Assembly: GCF_014805685.1 (NCBI RefSeq)
Contig: NC_060887.1
Span: forward strand, 13,838,963 to 13,902,962
Direction: 5' to 3'
DNA length: 64,000 nucleotides
DNA from: Silurus meridionalis
Taxonomy: Eukaryota > Chordata > Actinopteri > Siluriformes > Siluridae
Shown here: positions 37,107-49,974 of the stretch, one piece after another
How the letters are laid out: each line of letters starts with the position of its first letter
Position numbering within the stretch: position 1 is the first letter of the stretch
The notes under the pieces: generated by a model
What the model was told of the DNA's origin: nothing
Databases searched by the model: none
Seen by the model: only the letters and a program-made list of their open reading frames with translations
Translations under genes and position numbers: made by a program

Positions 37107-39730
37107 AAAAAGACACTACTAATATATGCATATATAATGTATTTCTATTCAGCATGTTGATCTCACACAGATTTCACTTCCTGGCATATAAGATTAAGAA
37201 CAGATGAACGGATTCCATATTATAGATCCTTTTCCATTTTGTTCAATTTCCCACCTGTATTCTGAGACGGTCCGCTTCCCGAGATATGATTGAACGTGGC
37301 GATTTCGCTTCCTCTGTTTTAATTGGCTGTTGCGTAGCCGTGCGGATTTCTAGCCAATCCCGGGTTAGTGGGCGGGGTTTGTTGAATACAGGTAGGAGTA
37401 TCTCTCCCCCCCTCCTTTATGCTAATCTTAGATTAGGGACTGATTTAGCGGCTCTAATCATCTCAGCGCCGGTTAATGAGCAACTTTTTAATCGAGTTAA
37501 CACCTTAAGCAAGAACTTTGAAGCTTCTTAAGCAAGACATCACTAGGTTTCTTCAGATATAAACCCAAACAGATTTATTGCACCTATCAGCAACATAAAT
37601 ATATTTCCCTCACATAGTTGTTTTCTGATGGTTAAACTTTATATGATATTGTCTATATCATATGTTTCCATCCATATCATCACCATCTCCCTTTTTCCTT
37701 TTTTTCTGCAGCCTTTTGTATGGGATGAAAAACAGGGTCACCGTGGTGAACACACACATTTCTAATATAGACAGCTGTTATACACACCGGCCTTCTGTCT
37801 GCAATGTTTTTCACAACAGAAATGGTTTTGTGTATTAGAGACTACAACGCTGTCTTCTACACTCACTTTCTTTTTTTTTTTTTGTATCATTTGCTTAAAA
37901 ACTTAATCGTCACCCGCATACTTGCTTTTTTTGCGAATCGTTTTGGCATTTGTAATAATTTAGTAAATGTTATAATGTTATAAATGTGATCAAATAAATG
38001 TTTATTGACGCGTGGATGCAGAACACAGTTGATATGTCTATATTAGGCATGTCCAAATGTTTACAAAATCAATGCAGCATTGTATTTGTATTATTACATT
38101 TACATGTTTTCCAAGGGAATCCTAATATATAGTGTTTTTTGTGCCTCAGACAGTCTTGTTCTTTTTTTACAGATGTATTTATTGATTTTTAGGTTTTTTT
38201 TTGATACATGCTTTCTTTGAGAGGATTTATTTTAGTATTTTTGAAGGAGTTTTCATTGTTCGAGCTTTATTACAGTAACTTTTAAGGTTTTAAGGTGTAA
38301 AGGTTTTAACAGAATGACAAGTTTGAGGTGTTTTTTTTTAGAACTTCCCAAGAGAGGGAAAAAGGGAAGAGAAAGAGAAAGATAAGTGCCAGCTTGGCTG
38401 TGATGGGACTTGAACCTCCAAGCTTATGATCAGTCACCACTATCAAACCACCACTGCTATAATGCGAGAGAAAACAGGATCTAACGAACAAAATGTACAT
38501 TCCAAACATGGCTTTCATATTATAACTTGTTAAATGTAGGTTTCAGTTACATTTTTAAAAAAAGGGAAAGAAAGTAGCGTATTTTTCGGACTATAAGCCG
38601 CTACTTTATCCCCACGTTTTAAACCCCGCGGCTTAAACAACGAAGCGGCTTATTTATGAATTTTTCCTGGGTTTTTCCCGATTTCACAAACTTCAAGCCA
38701 AAAAACTGAGCGACATAACATTAGACCAATGAAATTTCCGAACGGAAACGAAAAAACGCAACTCACCTGTGTTCTGAGCTGCACGGCTTCGGGAGAAAAA
38801 AATATTTTTTTTAAACGCATGATGATGCCAAAAGATAAACTCCCGAGTGAAATAGTTGTGAAAGGAAGGAGGAAGACAGTGAACAATGACTTACTTGGTC
38901 GGCTACTGTTTAGATACAAGCCGTTGTAACGCGTTGAGTCTGGGTGAAGGGAGAGCTCGCTAACTCCAGTTGCAACAGAAATCGCATAAGCACAGACAGA
39001 TTTCCAAAACTCGTGCTTTTTTATTTTTCTTGGCAACATCGTTACGGGTTAATCAAAGAAACTTAGAAATGAGCATCAGAAAATAATAAGGACATATTCC
39101 TCGGTCTTGCACACACGCAGTAATAGCGGAAGAATGCAGTGGCAGGCTATTCTCAAAATACCGGAAAATAAAGGAAGCGCAACATATTTCACCCGTTACA
39201 CTGTGTGTAACGTGTCTTTCGTTAAAGCCTGTGTAAAGTACATTAGTGTAGATTAGTGTAGCGGCTTATATATGGGTGCGCTTTATAGTCCGGAAATTAC
39301 GGTACTTTCAGTAGAAGTGCACTTTTTCACCTTGACAGGTTTACATTTGTCGAGAAGATGTCTGAAGCCAAGCCACTGAGTAGATGATGATGTTTGTCGT
39401 TCACAGCTGGGGCATGGCGGTCAACGTGTATTCTACCTCAATCACCCAGGAGACTATGAGCAGGCATGACATCACGGCCTGGGTCAACGACCTGCTCAGC
39501 CTAAACTACACGAAAGTGGAGCAGCTGTCTTCAGGTAAACTCTTGTGTTACTCTGGCAGAGTGTCATAGACTCCAGTGTGCTGTGCAGTGTTGTTTTCCT
39601 GGAAAGTAGCTGTTCAGGGTTAAAACAAGTCTCTAACAATATGATAATAACATGGAATAAGCGGTTATAAGCTGGAACAAGTGTTACATTGGTGCACAAC
39701 ACTTTTGTGGTGTTTTTCATTTTTTCCAGT

Positions 39731-39793
<63 letters not shown>

Positions 39794-42700
39794 AGATAAG
39801 CAGGAGAGATTTATCTATGTATTAAATATTTATGGAGTCTCAGACCGTTCCAAAAGTCTCCAGGACCCACGATTTTCTTTTTTTTCTTTTTTTTTTTTAC
39901 AGTTACATGTACAGACAGGTACTAACTTGTTTTGCAACATTTCACAACTATCAACGAATAGTAATAAACATGACAGATGATCAAATTAGATTAGCAAAAT
40001 GCACATTGCATGGAATGCTTTTTTTTTTTCTTATCTCAATCCCATCCTTTAACTATCTCATTCCTATGACTCTATCTTGCTTTTATGCAGTTTTATGACC
40101 CCAACCTAATAGTTTTTATGCTTTATTTATCTCGTTCCTTCTCCGTAAATCCCACGTTCTCGTGCGTTAATTATCTTGTTCACTTGCCCCATCAGCCGTT
40201 GATTATTTATTTTTCTTATTTCACACTGTGATATTTTGCTACACCTCTATCATACTCTCGTGCTAAACCTTTTCCCGTTTCAGGTGCTGCTTACTGTCAG
40301 TTTATGGATATGCTATTCCCTGGCTGCATCAGTCTTAAGAAGGTCAAGTTCCAGGCCAAGCTGGAGCACGAGTACATTCACAACTTCAAACTTCTTCAAG
40401 CCTCCTTCAAGCGGATGAACGTGGACAAGGTGAGGGAACCGGAAAGTCAACAGACAGAAAACTAATAACAAATATCGGAATACAGGAAGGAATATTAAGT
40501 GAAACTGTCTGACTTGCAGATAATTCCAGTAGAGAAGCTAGTCAAGGGTCGATTTCAGGATAACCTGGATTTCATCCAGTGGTTCAAAAAGTTCTTCGAC
40601 GCCAACTATGATGGTAAGGAGTACGATCCTGTCCAGGCACGTCAGGGGCAGGACGCCATTCCTCCTCCAGACCCCGGGGAGCAGATCTTCAACCTGCCTA
40701 AGAAGTCACCCCATGCAGCCAGCTCTCCCACAGCAGGTTAGTCTTCACTCCTGGCTCACTTCTTAACATTTAATGGTTAATTAACCAACTAACTGGTTTA
40801 AACAGGGCCTGATGTGCTACCAAATTAGTCTCCACTAAATCAAACCCTGACTGCTTTCATTGACTTACTGCATGGAATAATTCATGAGTGAAGACTAACA
40901 GTGCCATTTGCTAACTTTTATACCAACCATGTGACCCAGGGGCAGCTAGGTCAGCGACTGCAACCCCCAAATCGTCCACGTCAACCTCGCGACCCTCTTC
41001 TGCCAAAAAGGGCCCTGTAACGACAGCAGCCATCCCGGCCAAGGGCGAGAAGGAGCTGGAGGCTCAAGTAGCGCAGCTTAACGAACAGGTTCACAACAGC
41101 TTCCCTGTTTACTTATTGTTATTTCATATTTAATCCACGGTTTGCCTGAATTCACTCACTAATGATCTGTCTGTAAGGAGGAAAATACTGTGGGGTATGT
41201 GGTTATAGGAACTGATTCAACGACACAAAGTATTATATTCCAGTAACCGCATATTCGGACATGTTTTATTCCTTTTATACCACAGCGGTTTGCATGAACA
41301 ACTTTTAATTTGCGAAGGCTAACCTCATGTTTATCCATTCATGGTTAAATTCCATTTTAAATCACTGTAATTGACATAGTATTGGTATTTAATCATCAGT
41401 GACTGTGGTGTGATGCAGCCCAACCAATAGATACTGTTGATTTTTTTTCCATTAACGACATGCTATGAAACATTTTATTGCTTTGCATTCAATTGTATTA
41501 ACAAACACATGTTTTATACATTTAGAGCTACATTTAATGTTGTGGAACTTCCATGAAACAAGTTGCTTCCTGTCATGACTGATTCTTACACAAAGCATGA
41601 ATCAAAACCTCTGTCTTGGGAATATGGAGACTCCTTTTTCACACAAACTTGTAAAATACAATCATTAAAAAAATAAAACTTTACCATGTCTACTGATGTA
41701 AAAAATGAATCTTTTGAATTCCGATGAATTATGTACACTGATTTTAGTGTGGCCGTGGTCTTGGAGAGTTTCTGTAACTCCGCTCTTGTTTCCGCTGTAG
41801 ATGAACACGTTAAAGCTGGCCCTTGAGGGTGCGGAGAAGGAGCGGGACTACTACTTCGGGAAGCTGCGGGAAGTGGAGCTGCTGTGCCAGGATCAGGGCC
41901 AGGATAACGGACCCTTTGTGGAAAGAATTATGGAAATACTCTACTCCACAGATGAACAGGTTTGTTCTTTTTCTCTTTTACATGTACATTAGGATTTAAC
42001 GGGAAAGTTTCTTGTGTTCAGAGTTACACATTTGATGACGTATGGATCAGTATAACCTTAAAATTAAGGGTTGCCAGAATTCACCTGAGTTGAAGATTAA
42101 AAAAACTGGGGTTTTTAACCCTGCTAAAAAAAATCAGAGATACAAAATTAGGACTGAAGAAGGAAACTGTGTTTCTTTTTTTTTGCTGTCCAATGTACTA
42201 TGATAAAGCACTAAAGGAAAAATCTGTTACGATGATGCACTTGGAGTATTGAACAATTTTTTTTATTATTGATATTTTACATAGTATACATTGTTCTGCA
42301 CACTTATGACCTATTCTATACTATTACATCATTATTATATCACTCAGGTTAATATACACATATATGCAGCAAAAACAAGCATAAAAAAGGATAGAGAGAG
42401 AGGAAAAGAAATGACCACAGCAGAAATTTGGATCCATTTACTCTATGTATGTCAACACTGGCTGCCAAATAGAAAATCTTCTCTAGTGTAAGATGATTCA
42501 TAAGATCCCTGATCCAGTGACTAAAAGTAGGTGGAGATTTGTCCTTCTATTTATGCTATATAAGACGGCTTGATATCGAGGTTGAAAAAGTAATCATATT
42601 TTTTTGTATAATTACCTAAACAGTGTTCTGTAGTTAAGCCGGATATGGCAAGAATAAGAGAAGGGTTAATAAATAAACACAAGACTTCTGGAAGAAAATG

Positions 42701-43876
42701 AAATATTAAATGCCAGAAATGAACAAGCTTAGGAACCTATCGCACAAGGATCAATATTTAATGAACATTTTTGATAATTTTGCATTTGTCCAGTGTAGAA
42801 TCAACCTCTTCTATTCAAACCTCTCCACCATCATGGGCAGGACCAAAGAGCTGTCAAAGGACATCAGGGAATAAAATAGAATGGGCTACAAGACCATCAG
42901 CAAGAAGCTTGGAAAGAGAAAGAGACCACTGTTGGTGCGATCATTCGAAAATGAAAGAAATACAAGATGGGTCAATCGCCCACTCGCTCTGGAGCTCCCT
43001 GCAAATGATGATTCTGAGAAAGGTGAGGGATCAGTTCAGAATTACACCGGAGGAGCTTGTTAATGATCTCAAAAGAGCTGGGACCACAGTCACCAAGAAA
43101 ACCATTGGTAACACACCATGGTCTCTCTGCCCAAGAACACTGAAGATGGGTGGTGGACGGGTCTTCCAGCATGTCACTGACCAAAAACATACGGCCAAGA
43201 CAACAATCTGATGGTCCTGTAGCCCATTCCAGCTTTGTGCAGGTCTACAATCTTGTCCCTGACGTCATTTGACAGCTCTTTGGTCTTTCCCATGGTGGTG
43301 AAGAGGTTTGGATGGAAGAGGTTGATTCTGTGACTGGTGTCTTTTATACATATAATGAGTTGATATTAGGAGTTCTTTCTTAAAGGTACAGGAATAATCT
43401 GAGTGTGTGCAAGTCAGAATTCTTGCTAAATACATATTAATTAATTCTAGACTGTTCATTTCTTTGTAAGGGCGTAAACTCACAAAATCAGCAGGGATCA
43501 AATAATAATTTCCCCCACTGTATAGAATACCTGTAATCTTAAATATTAATTTAACAAAATACTTTCCACAGTTATATTATAAATCTCATATTATAAAATT
43601 GCACTTTTTCTGGAAAGAAAATGCGCCCTCGTCTGATTATTTAGTCGTGTTTCTCTCCATCAATGAGGTCCGAATACCAACGTGTACTATTTTCAGGATT
43701 AAATCCCCACAGTGCGTCTCAACTCTAACAGCTAACTACAGAGTTTTGAGAATGATGTGGGTAACGTATGTATTGTGTATTTATTTGTTCAGGAGACTGA
43801 AGGAGAAGGAGAACATGAGGCTCTGGCACAGGAAGCGGAAGCGGAAGTCCCCGACGACACACAGGATGAATATTGA
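36651..43876 (+). CDS. mapre2: MAPRE2 (EB2), microtubule plus-end-binding protein
   Basis: Coding exons: 36651-36772, 39407-39534, 40284-40429, 40520-40736, 40940-41088, 41801-41959 and 43793-43876. All are in phase, giving 334 residues (human 327). The N-terminal extension of about 43 residues ([18 protein letters not shown]...) is specific to EB2 and separates it from MAPRE1 and MAPRE3. The calponin-homology microtubule-binding domain follows from MAVNVYSTS at residue 44, then a Ser/Thr/Ala-rich linker, and the coiled coil with EB homology domain near [19 protein letters not shown]. The acidic C-terminus ends DEY, the type of EEY/F tail bound by CAP-Gly proteins. Met44 (39414) could start a short isoform. 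Donors of exons 5 and 6 (CAG|GTTCAC and CAG|GTTTGT) are weak. EB2 tracks growing microtubule ends and acts in mitosis and epithelial polarity. Confidence 0.97.
37074..37103. repeat. (TG)n microsatellite in MAPRE2 intron 1
   Basis: About 15 TG units. Confidence 0.95.
38384..38462. repeat. tRNA-SINE-like repeat, short relic
   Basis: 'AGTGCCAGCTTGGCTGTGAT' then GGGACTTGAACCTCC matches the 3' half of the same repeat family as 9450-9600 and 49497-49731. Confidence 0.5.
38578..39302. mobile_element. MITE, copy B of the CCGGACTATAAGCC family, inverted relative to copy A
   Basis: Begins CGTATTTTTCGGACTATAAGCCGC-like sequence and ends 'ATAGTCCGGAAATTACGG'. The interior 'CACCTGTGTTCTGAGCTGCA' is the reverse complement of a stretch of copy A at 9783-10446. 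It ends about 100 bp before MAPRE2 exon 2. Confidence 0.8.
39734..39791. repeat. (TG)n microsatellite in MAPRE2 intron 2
   Basis: About 28 TG units. Confidence 0.95.
42770..43528. mobile_element. Tc1-like transposon remnants, two head-to-head pieces
   Basis: The plus-strand piece, 42770-43207, starts near the transposase ATG ([11 protein letters not shown]) and has the helix-turn-helix region, then jumps from [10 protein letters not shown] straight to the [12 protein letters not shown] end, with the catalytic middle missing and several stops. From 43208 the sequence is the reverse complement of the 5' end of a similar element (TGTTTGGTCTTTCCCATGG-like region), ending in the terminal 'AATAATTTCCCCCACTGTA'. 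It lies in MAPRE2 intron 6 and cannot encode a working transposase. Confidence 0.8.
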
Positions 43877-43884
43877 ACATCACC

Positions 43885-43885
<1 letters not shown>

Positions 43886-43943
<58 letters not shown>
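43886..43943. repeat. (CA)n microsatellite at the start of the MAPRE2 3'UTR
   Basis: About 29 CA units beginning nine bases after the stop codon, so it is part of the mature mRNA. Confidence 0.95.
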
Positions 43944-43945
<2 letters not shown>

Positions 43946-45773
43946 TTGCCGTTTGTGAGTTTTGACTTTTATTTTCTGTTAAGATGGCACAAGAGAAAAT
44001 GTCCAGAAGTCCAGACATTTTGTGAAATGCATAATTAAATCTCGTTCCTGTACATGCCTCAGTATAAAAAAAAAGAGAGAAAAACAACAACAAAAAACAA
44101 CCCTTCATATTTCTACCACAAAGTTGTTTTCCTGCTCTCCACAGCACTATTGGTTTGATTTTAATAGGAATATTATGAAGGTTAAACGTTTTTATTTGAT
44201 TTTATTTGATTTTTTAAATATACCACATGTGCTTACTGTTGTTTATGATCAGTCTTTTGGCAAACATTACTGGCTTTTTTGACTTTTTAAAAGTAGCAGC
44301 ATAAAATAAATTAAACAACGAATATAAAGTGGAAAAATCCCTTGATTGTAAGGAGCTAATTGTTCGTTTTATGCTAGCAATGCCTGATCACACCACCCAA
44401 ATGCTAAGCTAAATCTGATTCATGAAAAAAAATAAAACAATTAAAAAACACCTCAACGACCTCCTTACAAAACCCTATGTTAGTATTAGGTATTCTGTTA
44501 GTGAGTAATCAGCAGCCAGTTGCACCAGTTGAAGGCCACTTAGTTTAGCAGAAATATTCACTACGTTTAAAGTTTACACACTAAAAAAAAAAGATTACGG
44601 TTTCTCCTATTAGCATAATGTTTAACACAGTTCTAAGTTTGAACCTAAAACTCAGATTGTTTTAGTTTTCAGTGATTCACTCGAGGAAATGTTTTTTCCC
44701 CTCGACGATCGTAACGTCGCATAGGAACGTAACCCTACGTTCACACTAGCAAAGCGACAGGAGATTGTTTCGAATGTACGTAGTGACATCACAACTTTTT
44801 TCGAATCAGACTTTCTCAATTTGAGTATTTTAATTTAGATGTCACAAAAATGGCAACAATTTTTGATTGTTAATTAATTGATAGTTGTTGTTTTTGTTTT
44901 TTAGACCAATCCAATCACCTGAGCGGTCCTATGTTTAGTTAGTTCTCCTATAATTTTCACTTTGAAACACATCGGTCATTGTGATTTCATTATTAAATTT
45001 TCATTTTCAGGGAACGTCGTCGCCTCTAAGGTGAGCGTCGGTAGCCAATAGGGTTTTGCTATCAGTGCTAATCAATTTTTAAAGTTAACCACAGAACGTA
45101 AATACAGTGAACATATTTACAGGTAAAACTGTTGGGCTGAACAATTATCATTAGAATTTAATACACAAAACAAAAATTGGCAGCTAGTCAATGCTTACAT
45201 GCGACAAACTACAAGCTAAACTAGAGACTTATCGCCATCTAGTGTTGGTGCAACCGGCTGTAGGAGTACGATTCGCAATATTTATAATCCTCCTCCCTCA
45301 ATGTATTGATGGTTTGTATTTTGACCTCTATACTTTTGCGTCTAGATATCTGAATCGATGCGAATGCTTTTATACACCATGAGCAGCTTTGTGTCTCAGT
45401 TCGTTCTTGTTATTTGATAGACTCCAGTGTATTTGTTTTACAGTATCTTTGTGACATTTTATTTTGTCATTTTTATTTAGAAGCCTGCCACGTTCTGAGG
45501 AAAAAGAAGGAAAACCTCGAAATTAATAAAAGAAACGTGTATATCGAAGATATTTTAATATAATTTTAAATAAGTCCAGGTTTTAGCAGGAGGACGTAAC
45601 GGTAAATCTCGGTCAGAAACGCAGTGTTCCAGTGCATCGTATACTGTTTCATGATGATGTTGCATTTATTTCCACTACCAAACTCCACAACTCATTTATT
45701 ATTGTGTACAATGAAGAGGAATGTAATGTACTGTAATAACTATAAATAGAAAATGCTCTTTTTTTTGTTTGTT

Positions 45774-45776
<3 letters not shown>

Positions 45777-45838
<62 letters not shown>
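45777..45838. repeat. (CT)n microsatellite
   Basis: About 30 CT units. Confidence 0.95.
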
Positions 45839-45842
<4 letters not shown>

Positions 45843-46697
45843 TCATTATGCATTCCCCAAACAAACTGTGCTGCATGTTTTCATTTTTATTTGTGAATAA
45901 CTTGACCTGCTTTTTACATATTTAATATAAAACAAAAAAATGTTACATGTTTTTTTTTTCTTGTTTGTTTGTTTTTGTATGTTTAACCTGCTTTTTTAAA
46001 TCTCCAGAGAGATTTAAATTTGCCGTAATAAAAAAATCTGTCACTTTCAAAAGGAAATGTTTGTGTGGAATTTATTCATAAAACTATATAAACTTTTAAT
46101 GATTTATTAATATGATTCATTTGTAGATCATTACAGCGTATTTTTATACTATTTTTTATTTATTTTACTAAAGAATTTGATTAGTATTTTCTTAATGTTT
46201 ATCATATATAATCAATAAATCATATATACAGAAATATGTTACTTTTATGATCTTTTTGGCTTTTATGTCTATAAAATGTTTTATGTCTATAAATTGTGAT
46301 AATATATGCATAATTTATCATTTCTTATTATTTCACATATTATGATATAACAGAGCATTGCATCACAGACAGGAATCTTGTGAGAATGAATGCCTAAAAC
46401 AAGAAACCAAATAAACACAATTCAACAAGCTCTGGCAGAAGCATCAGTATTAACCTCGTAAAATGAAAATTTATGTGCATTAAAGTTTTCCTGGGGATTT
46501 GAAATTGTGTTTTTGTGACAATTCTGTAGGAAAGGAAATGCAAAAGTATAAATGGTATTTGAAAAACGCTTAACTGTTTTAAACTAAATCTTGACTGACC
46601 TTTCCTCACAATGTCCAGCCTTTTTTTGAAAAGTCTGTCTTGAAATGGCCTTGTAATTGTATCTGCGACCAAATCAATGTCTTTTGACATATATATA

Positions 46698-47245
46698 CAG
46701 TACAGACCAAAAGATTGGACACACCTTCTCATTCAAAGAGTTTTCTTTATTTTCATGACTATGAAAATTGTAGAGTCACACTGAAGGCATCAAGGGCTAT
46801 TTGACCAAGAAGGAGAGTGATGGGGTGCTGCGCCAGATGACCTGGCCTCCACAGTCACCGGACCTGAACCCAATCGAGATGGTTTAGGGGTGAGCTGGAC
46901 CGCAAAGTGAAGGCAAAAGGGCCAACAAGTGCCAAGCATCTCTCGGGGAACTCCTTCAAGACTGTTGGAAGACCATTTCAGGTGACTACCTCTTGAAGCT
47001 CATCAAGAGAATGCCAAGAGTGTGCAAAGCAGTAATCAAAGCAAAAGGTGGCTACTTTGAAGAACCTAGAATATGACATTTTTCAGTTGTTTCACACTTT
47101 TTTGTTATGTATATAATTCCATATATAATTCCACATGTGTTAATTCATAGTTTTGATGCCTTCAGTGTGAATCTACAATTTTCATAGTCATGAAAATAAA
47201 GAAAACTCTTTGAATGAGAAGGTGTGTCCAAACTTTTGGTCTGTA

Positions 47246-47248
<3 letters not shown>
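46698..47248. mobile_element. Internally deleted Tc1-like transposon with long inverted ends
   Basis: The ends are 'CAGTACAGACCAAAAGATTG' and its complement 'ACTTTTGGTCTGTACTG', flanked by TA. The inverted repeats extend about 90 bp (to AAGGCATCAA / TTGATGCCTTC). Between them the plus strand keeps only the end of a DDE transposase, including WPPQSPDLNPIE (the second catalytic D and E region of Tc1 enzymes) followed by an in-frame stop. Non-functional. Confidence 0.85.

Positions 47249-47328
<80 letters not shown>
47247..47328. repeat. (TA)n microsatellite abutting the Tc1-like element
   Basis: About 41 TA units beginning exactly at the element's right TA target site. Confidence 0.95.
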
Positions 47329-47329
<1 letters not shown>

Positions 47330-47368
47330 ATCTAAAGTGGCTTGTAGAAATATTCACACGTCTTAAGT

Positions 47369-47480
47369 CAGGGGTCGGCAACCCAAAATGTTGAAAGAGC
47401 CATATTGACCAAAAAAAAAAAAAAATCTGTCTGGAGCCGCAAAAAATTAAACGCCTTATATAAGCCTTATAATGAAGGTA
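47369..47480. mobile_element. 5' end of a hAT-like element
   Basis: Starts CAGGGGTCGGCAACCC, a classic hAT terminus, followed by AAAATGTTGAAAGAGCCATAT and GGAGCCGCAAAAAATTAAA as in many fish copies. I did not find the matching right terminus; GTGAGCCGCAGAGGAAGACG near 48698 may be part of it. Confidence 0.55.
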
Positions 47481-49496
47481 ATGTAGCGTCTATATTACCC
47501 CTTAGTATCAAAATGATAAGTAGGCTACAAATACATAGTGAGCATTCATGATTAAATGTTTATTTTCCCTGCAGCGCATCCTGGAGAGAATGACGCACCA
47601 CGTGACTACTCTGCTGTACGATGGTGTTTTAAGTTTAACTTTCATTATAATTTTAATGTATTATGTTTCATTGCATTGATGAAATTAAAGAAATACAATA
47701 AAGAAATCTGATTTTTGATGTCATTTTTACTTTAGGATTCGAAAATACAACAAAATGTGCAACGTGCATAGGCCTCCTGTAGCCTAATTTCAGACCTCCC
47801 CATGGAAATGAAATGCAGTCCTCTTCAATCCTCAATAATACAATACAATACAATTATCTTCTCTTTCCCCCCCTTATCTGGCCAATAGACAGAGTGCAAT
47901 AAAACAGCAGCCTTTTGAAATTAACTGGAAACGTATTTAAACCATGCATAAAACATGCATTAAAACAGTATAAAACTCAGTAAAACATAAAAGCAGCTCA
48001 GTCATGCCCGTGACAAAAATAATTCAGTTCGATTTCAGATTCATACCACTAACAAAAATAACACACACTGCATTTTCATTGCCAACCATTGTTCTTAAAT
48101 TCACCAAAGTCACAATAAATCTCCACACAATTATATTTGACCTTGTGCAGTGTGCTACAGAAGCGGTTTAAGAGCTCTGACTAATGCGCTTTCTGACCAT
48201 CCAAAAAAAAAACAACAGGATGTGAAAATGCTAATGTTATTGTATGCCTGCTAGATGGCTCTGGTGTTGCCAACTTGAAATCTGGTTAAATCAACAGCTT
48301 CATGCAGCATGTACTTTAAGCTTCAGGTGCCTGTGTCGCTGATTCTTAAGGCCTCACAGCAGATTTTGACCCTGACAACCTGTAACATAACAACTGAAAT
48401 CTGACTGGAGAGAAACTCGCAAACAGACACTTCTGGGAGCAGTGCAAACCAGAGAAACGTTATGAATTTATTACATATTAATGGACATAAATCTATAAAA
48501 ACGTGAATCATTAGTTCTGAAAGTGTTTATGCCAGCAGATAATTCTATTTAATAATAGAAGAGAAGGCCTTGCTTATTAAACATTTACAGTATTTAACTG
48601 TTATCATGGAACCGAATATATTTTGTTGCAGTTAGAGTTGTTGCAATACATTCACTCGGCCGCTTGGTGTCAGCGCTGCGGGTTTGTTGCACTGATGTGA
48701 GCCGCAGAGGAAGACGCTGTGCTTAAGAGACCCGGGAAAAAAAAAACAATTATAGAAACTTTAAACCAGTTACATCACGTTTTATTTAATTTTACTTTGG
48801 GAATGAATGCAATGGCTCCTTTTTTAAAGGTAAGAACAACTCATGCATGAAATAAACACAAAACCCCCACGTGATATAACAAACACACAGCGTGTGGTGC
48901 ACGCACAGGTAAATAATCAGCGGTGCAGTGAAGCAGAAGTCAACACTGTTCCATGAAAGAAAGTTATAAAGAATAATATGAAGAATCAAGAACGATTACT
49001 GAGTAAAGTAAAGCATGGGAACGAGATGTTTAAGTCTTGGACTGGTGGTGGTGGTGTGCAAGAAAATAATGAATAGTTTAGTTAGTGGTAACATGGGTGG
49101 GTTGTGTTTTATTCTCAAACACACAGCTCTTTAACTGTCTCAAGCAAACCTTTTTACCACCTTGTCAATTCTAAATAATATATTTTTTTAAAAATATGAA
49201 ATAATAGAAAATCAGAAAGATCTATTGCTATGAGAGAGAAAGTGGAGTCATATGTCAAATAAATGAGTTAATCACGAGATACTGACATTATGAGGATGAG
49301 ATAATTATGTTGTGGAAACTGGTTAGGAAATAAACAAGACAGTGGACATAATCGTCGACTTTGCAGTCATGTCTTACTGATGTGATGGAATGAGATCATC
49401 AAGTCCTTAATGGCAAAATTAGTTCACAGGAATGAGATGGTTCAGTTATGGCCTCTCCTGAATAACATGGGAGAATAAAATCATGACGTGCTAAGT

Positions 49497-49731
49497 CAGA
49501 TGTCTTTATCTGTCACATATACATTACAGTACAGTAAAAGTCGTTCTTTGCATATCTCAGCTTGCTCAGAAGCTGGGCTCAGAGCGCAGGGTCAGCCATG
49601 ATACGCCGCCCCTGGAGCACAGAGGGTCAAGGGCCTCGCTCAGGGGCCCAAGAGTGCCAGCTTGCCGATACCCCGAACGCCCAACCATCAGATCAGTAAC
49701 CCAGCACTTAACCACTGCGCTACCACTCCCA
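49497..49731. repeat. tRNA-SINE-like fish repeat, best copy in the window
   Basis: Contains GGGTCAAGGGCCTCGCTCAG, GGGCCCAAGAGTGCCAGCTT and the tail 'CCCAGCACTTAACCACTGCG' CTACCACTCC, the conserved body of the DANA/Mermaid-type repeat. Confidence 0.7.
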
Positions 49732-49974
49732 CGGTGTATAGTGTATGAGAAGGAACGAGATCATTCAGTCATGGGAATGAGATGATCAACAATTTATTTG
49801 TGGCCACGGTTTAGTAACAGGAGGACACAAGATAATAAAGTTGTCAGAACAAGATAATTGAGTGATCACCACTTGGCAGTATGCAGTAATGAGACATGGC
49901 TTTAGGTTAAGTAATGTAAGAAAATTGAGATAATAAAAAGATCAGAATGAGATTATTGAGTGATCACATGCAGG

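Larger units (their letters stand above)
43877..46050 (+). other. mapre2: MAPRE2 3'UTR and flank
   Basis: Non-coding. Candidate AATAAA poly(A) signals occur near 44305, 45523 and 46027; the long 3'UTR of mammalian MAPRE2 makes the last plausible. Nothing else recognised apart from CA and CT tracts. Confidence 0.4.

Noticed and set aside
42771..43211. 146-codon frame with transposase-like ends as a functional gene
   Set aside because: It mixes frames of a Tc1-like relic that lacks its catalytic centre.
49497..49731. Possible tRNA gene
   Set aside because: It has the B-box-like GGTTCGA-type neighbourhood only in diverged form and no cloverleaf; it belongs to a SINE-like repeat family.
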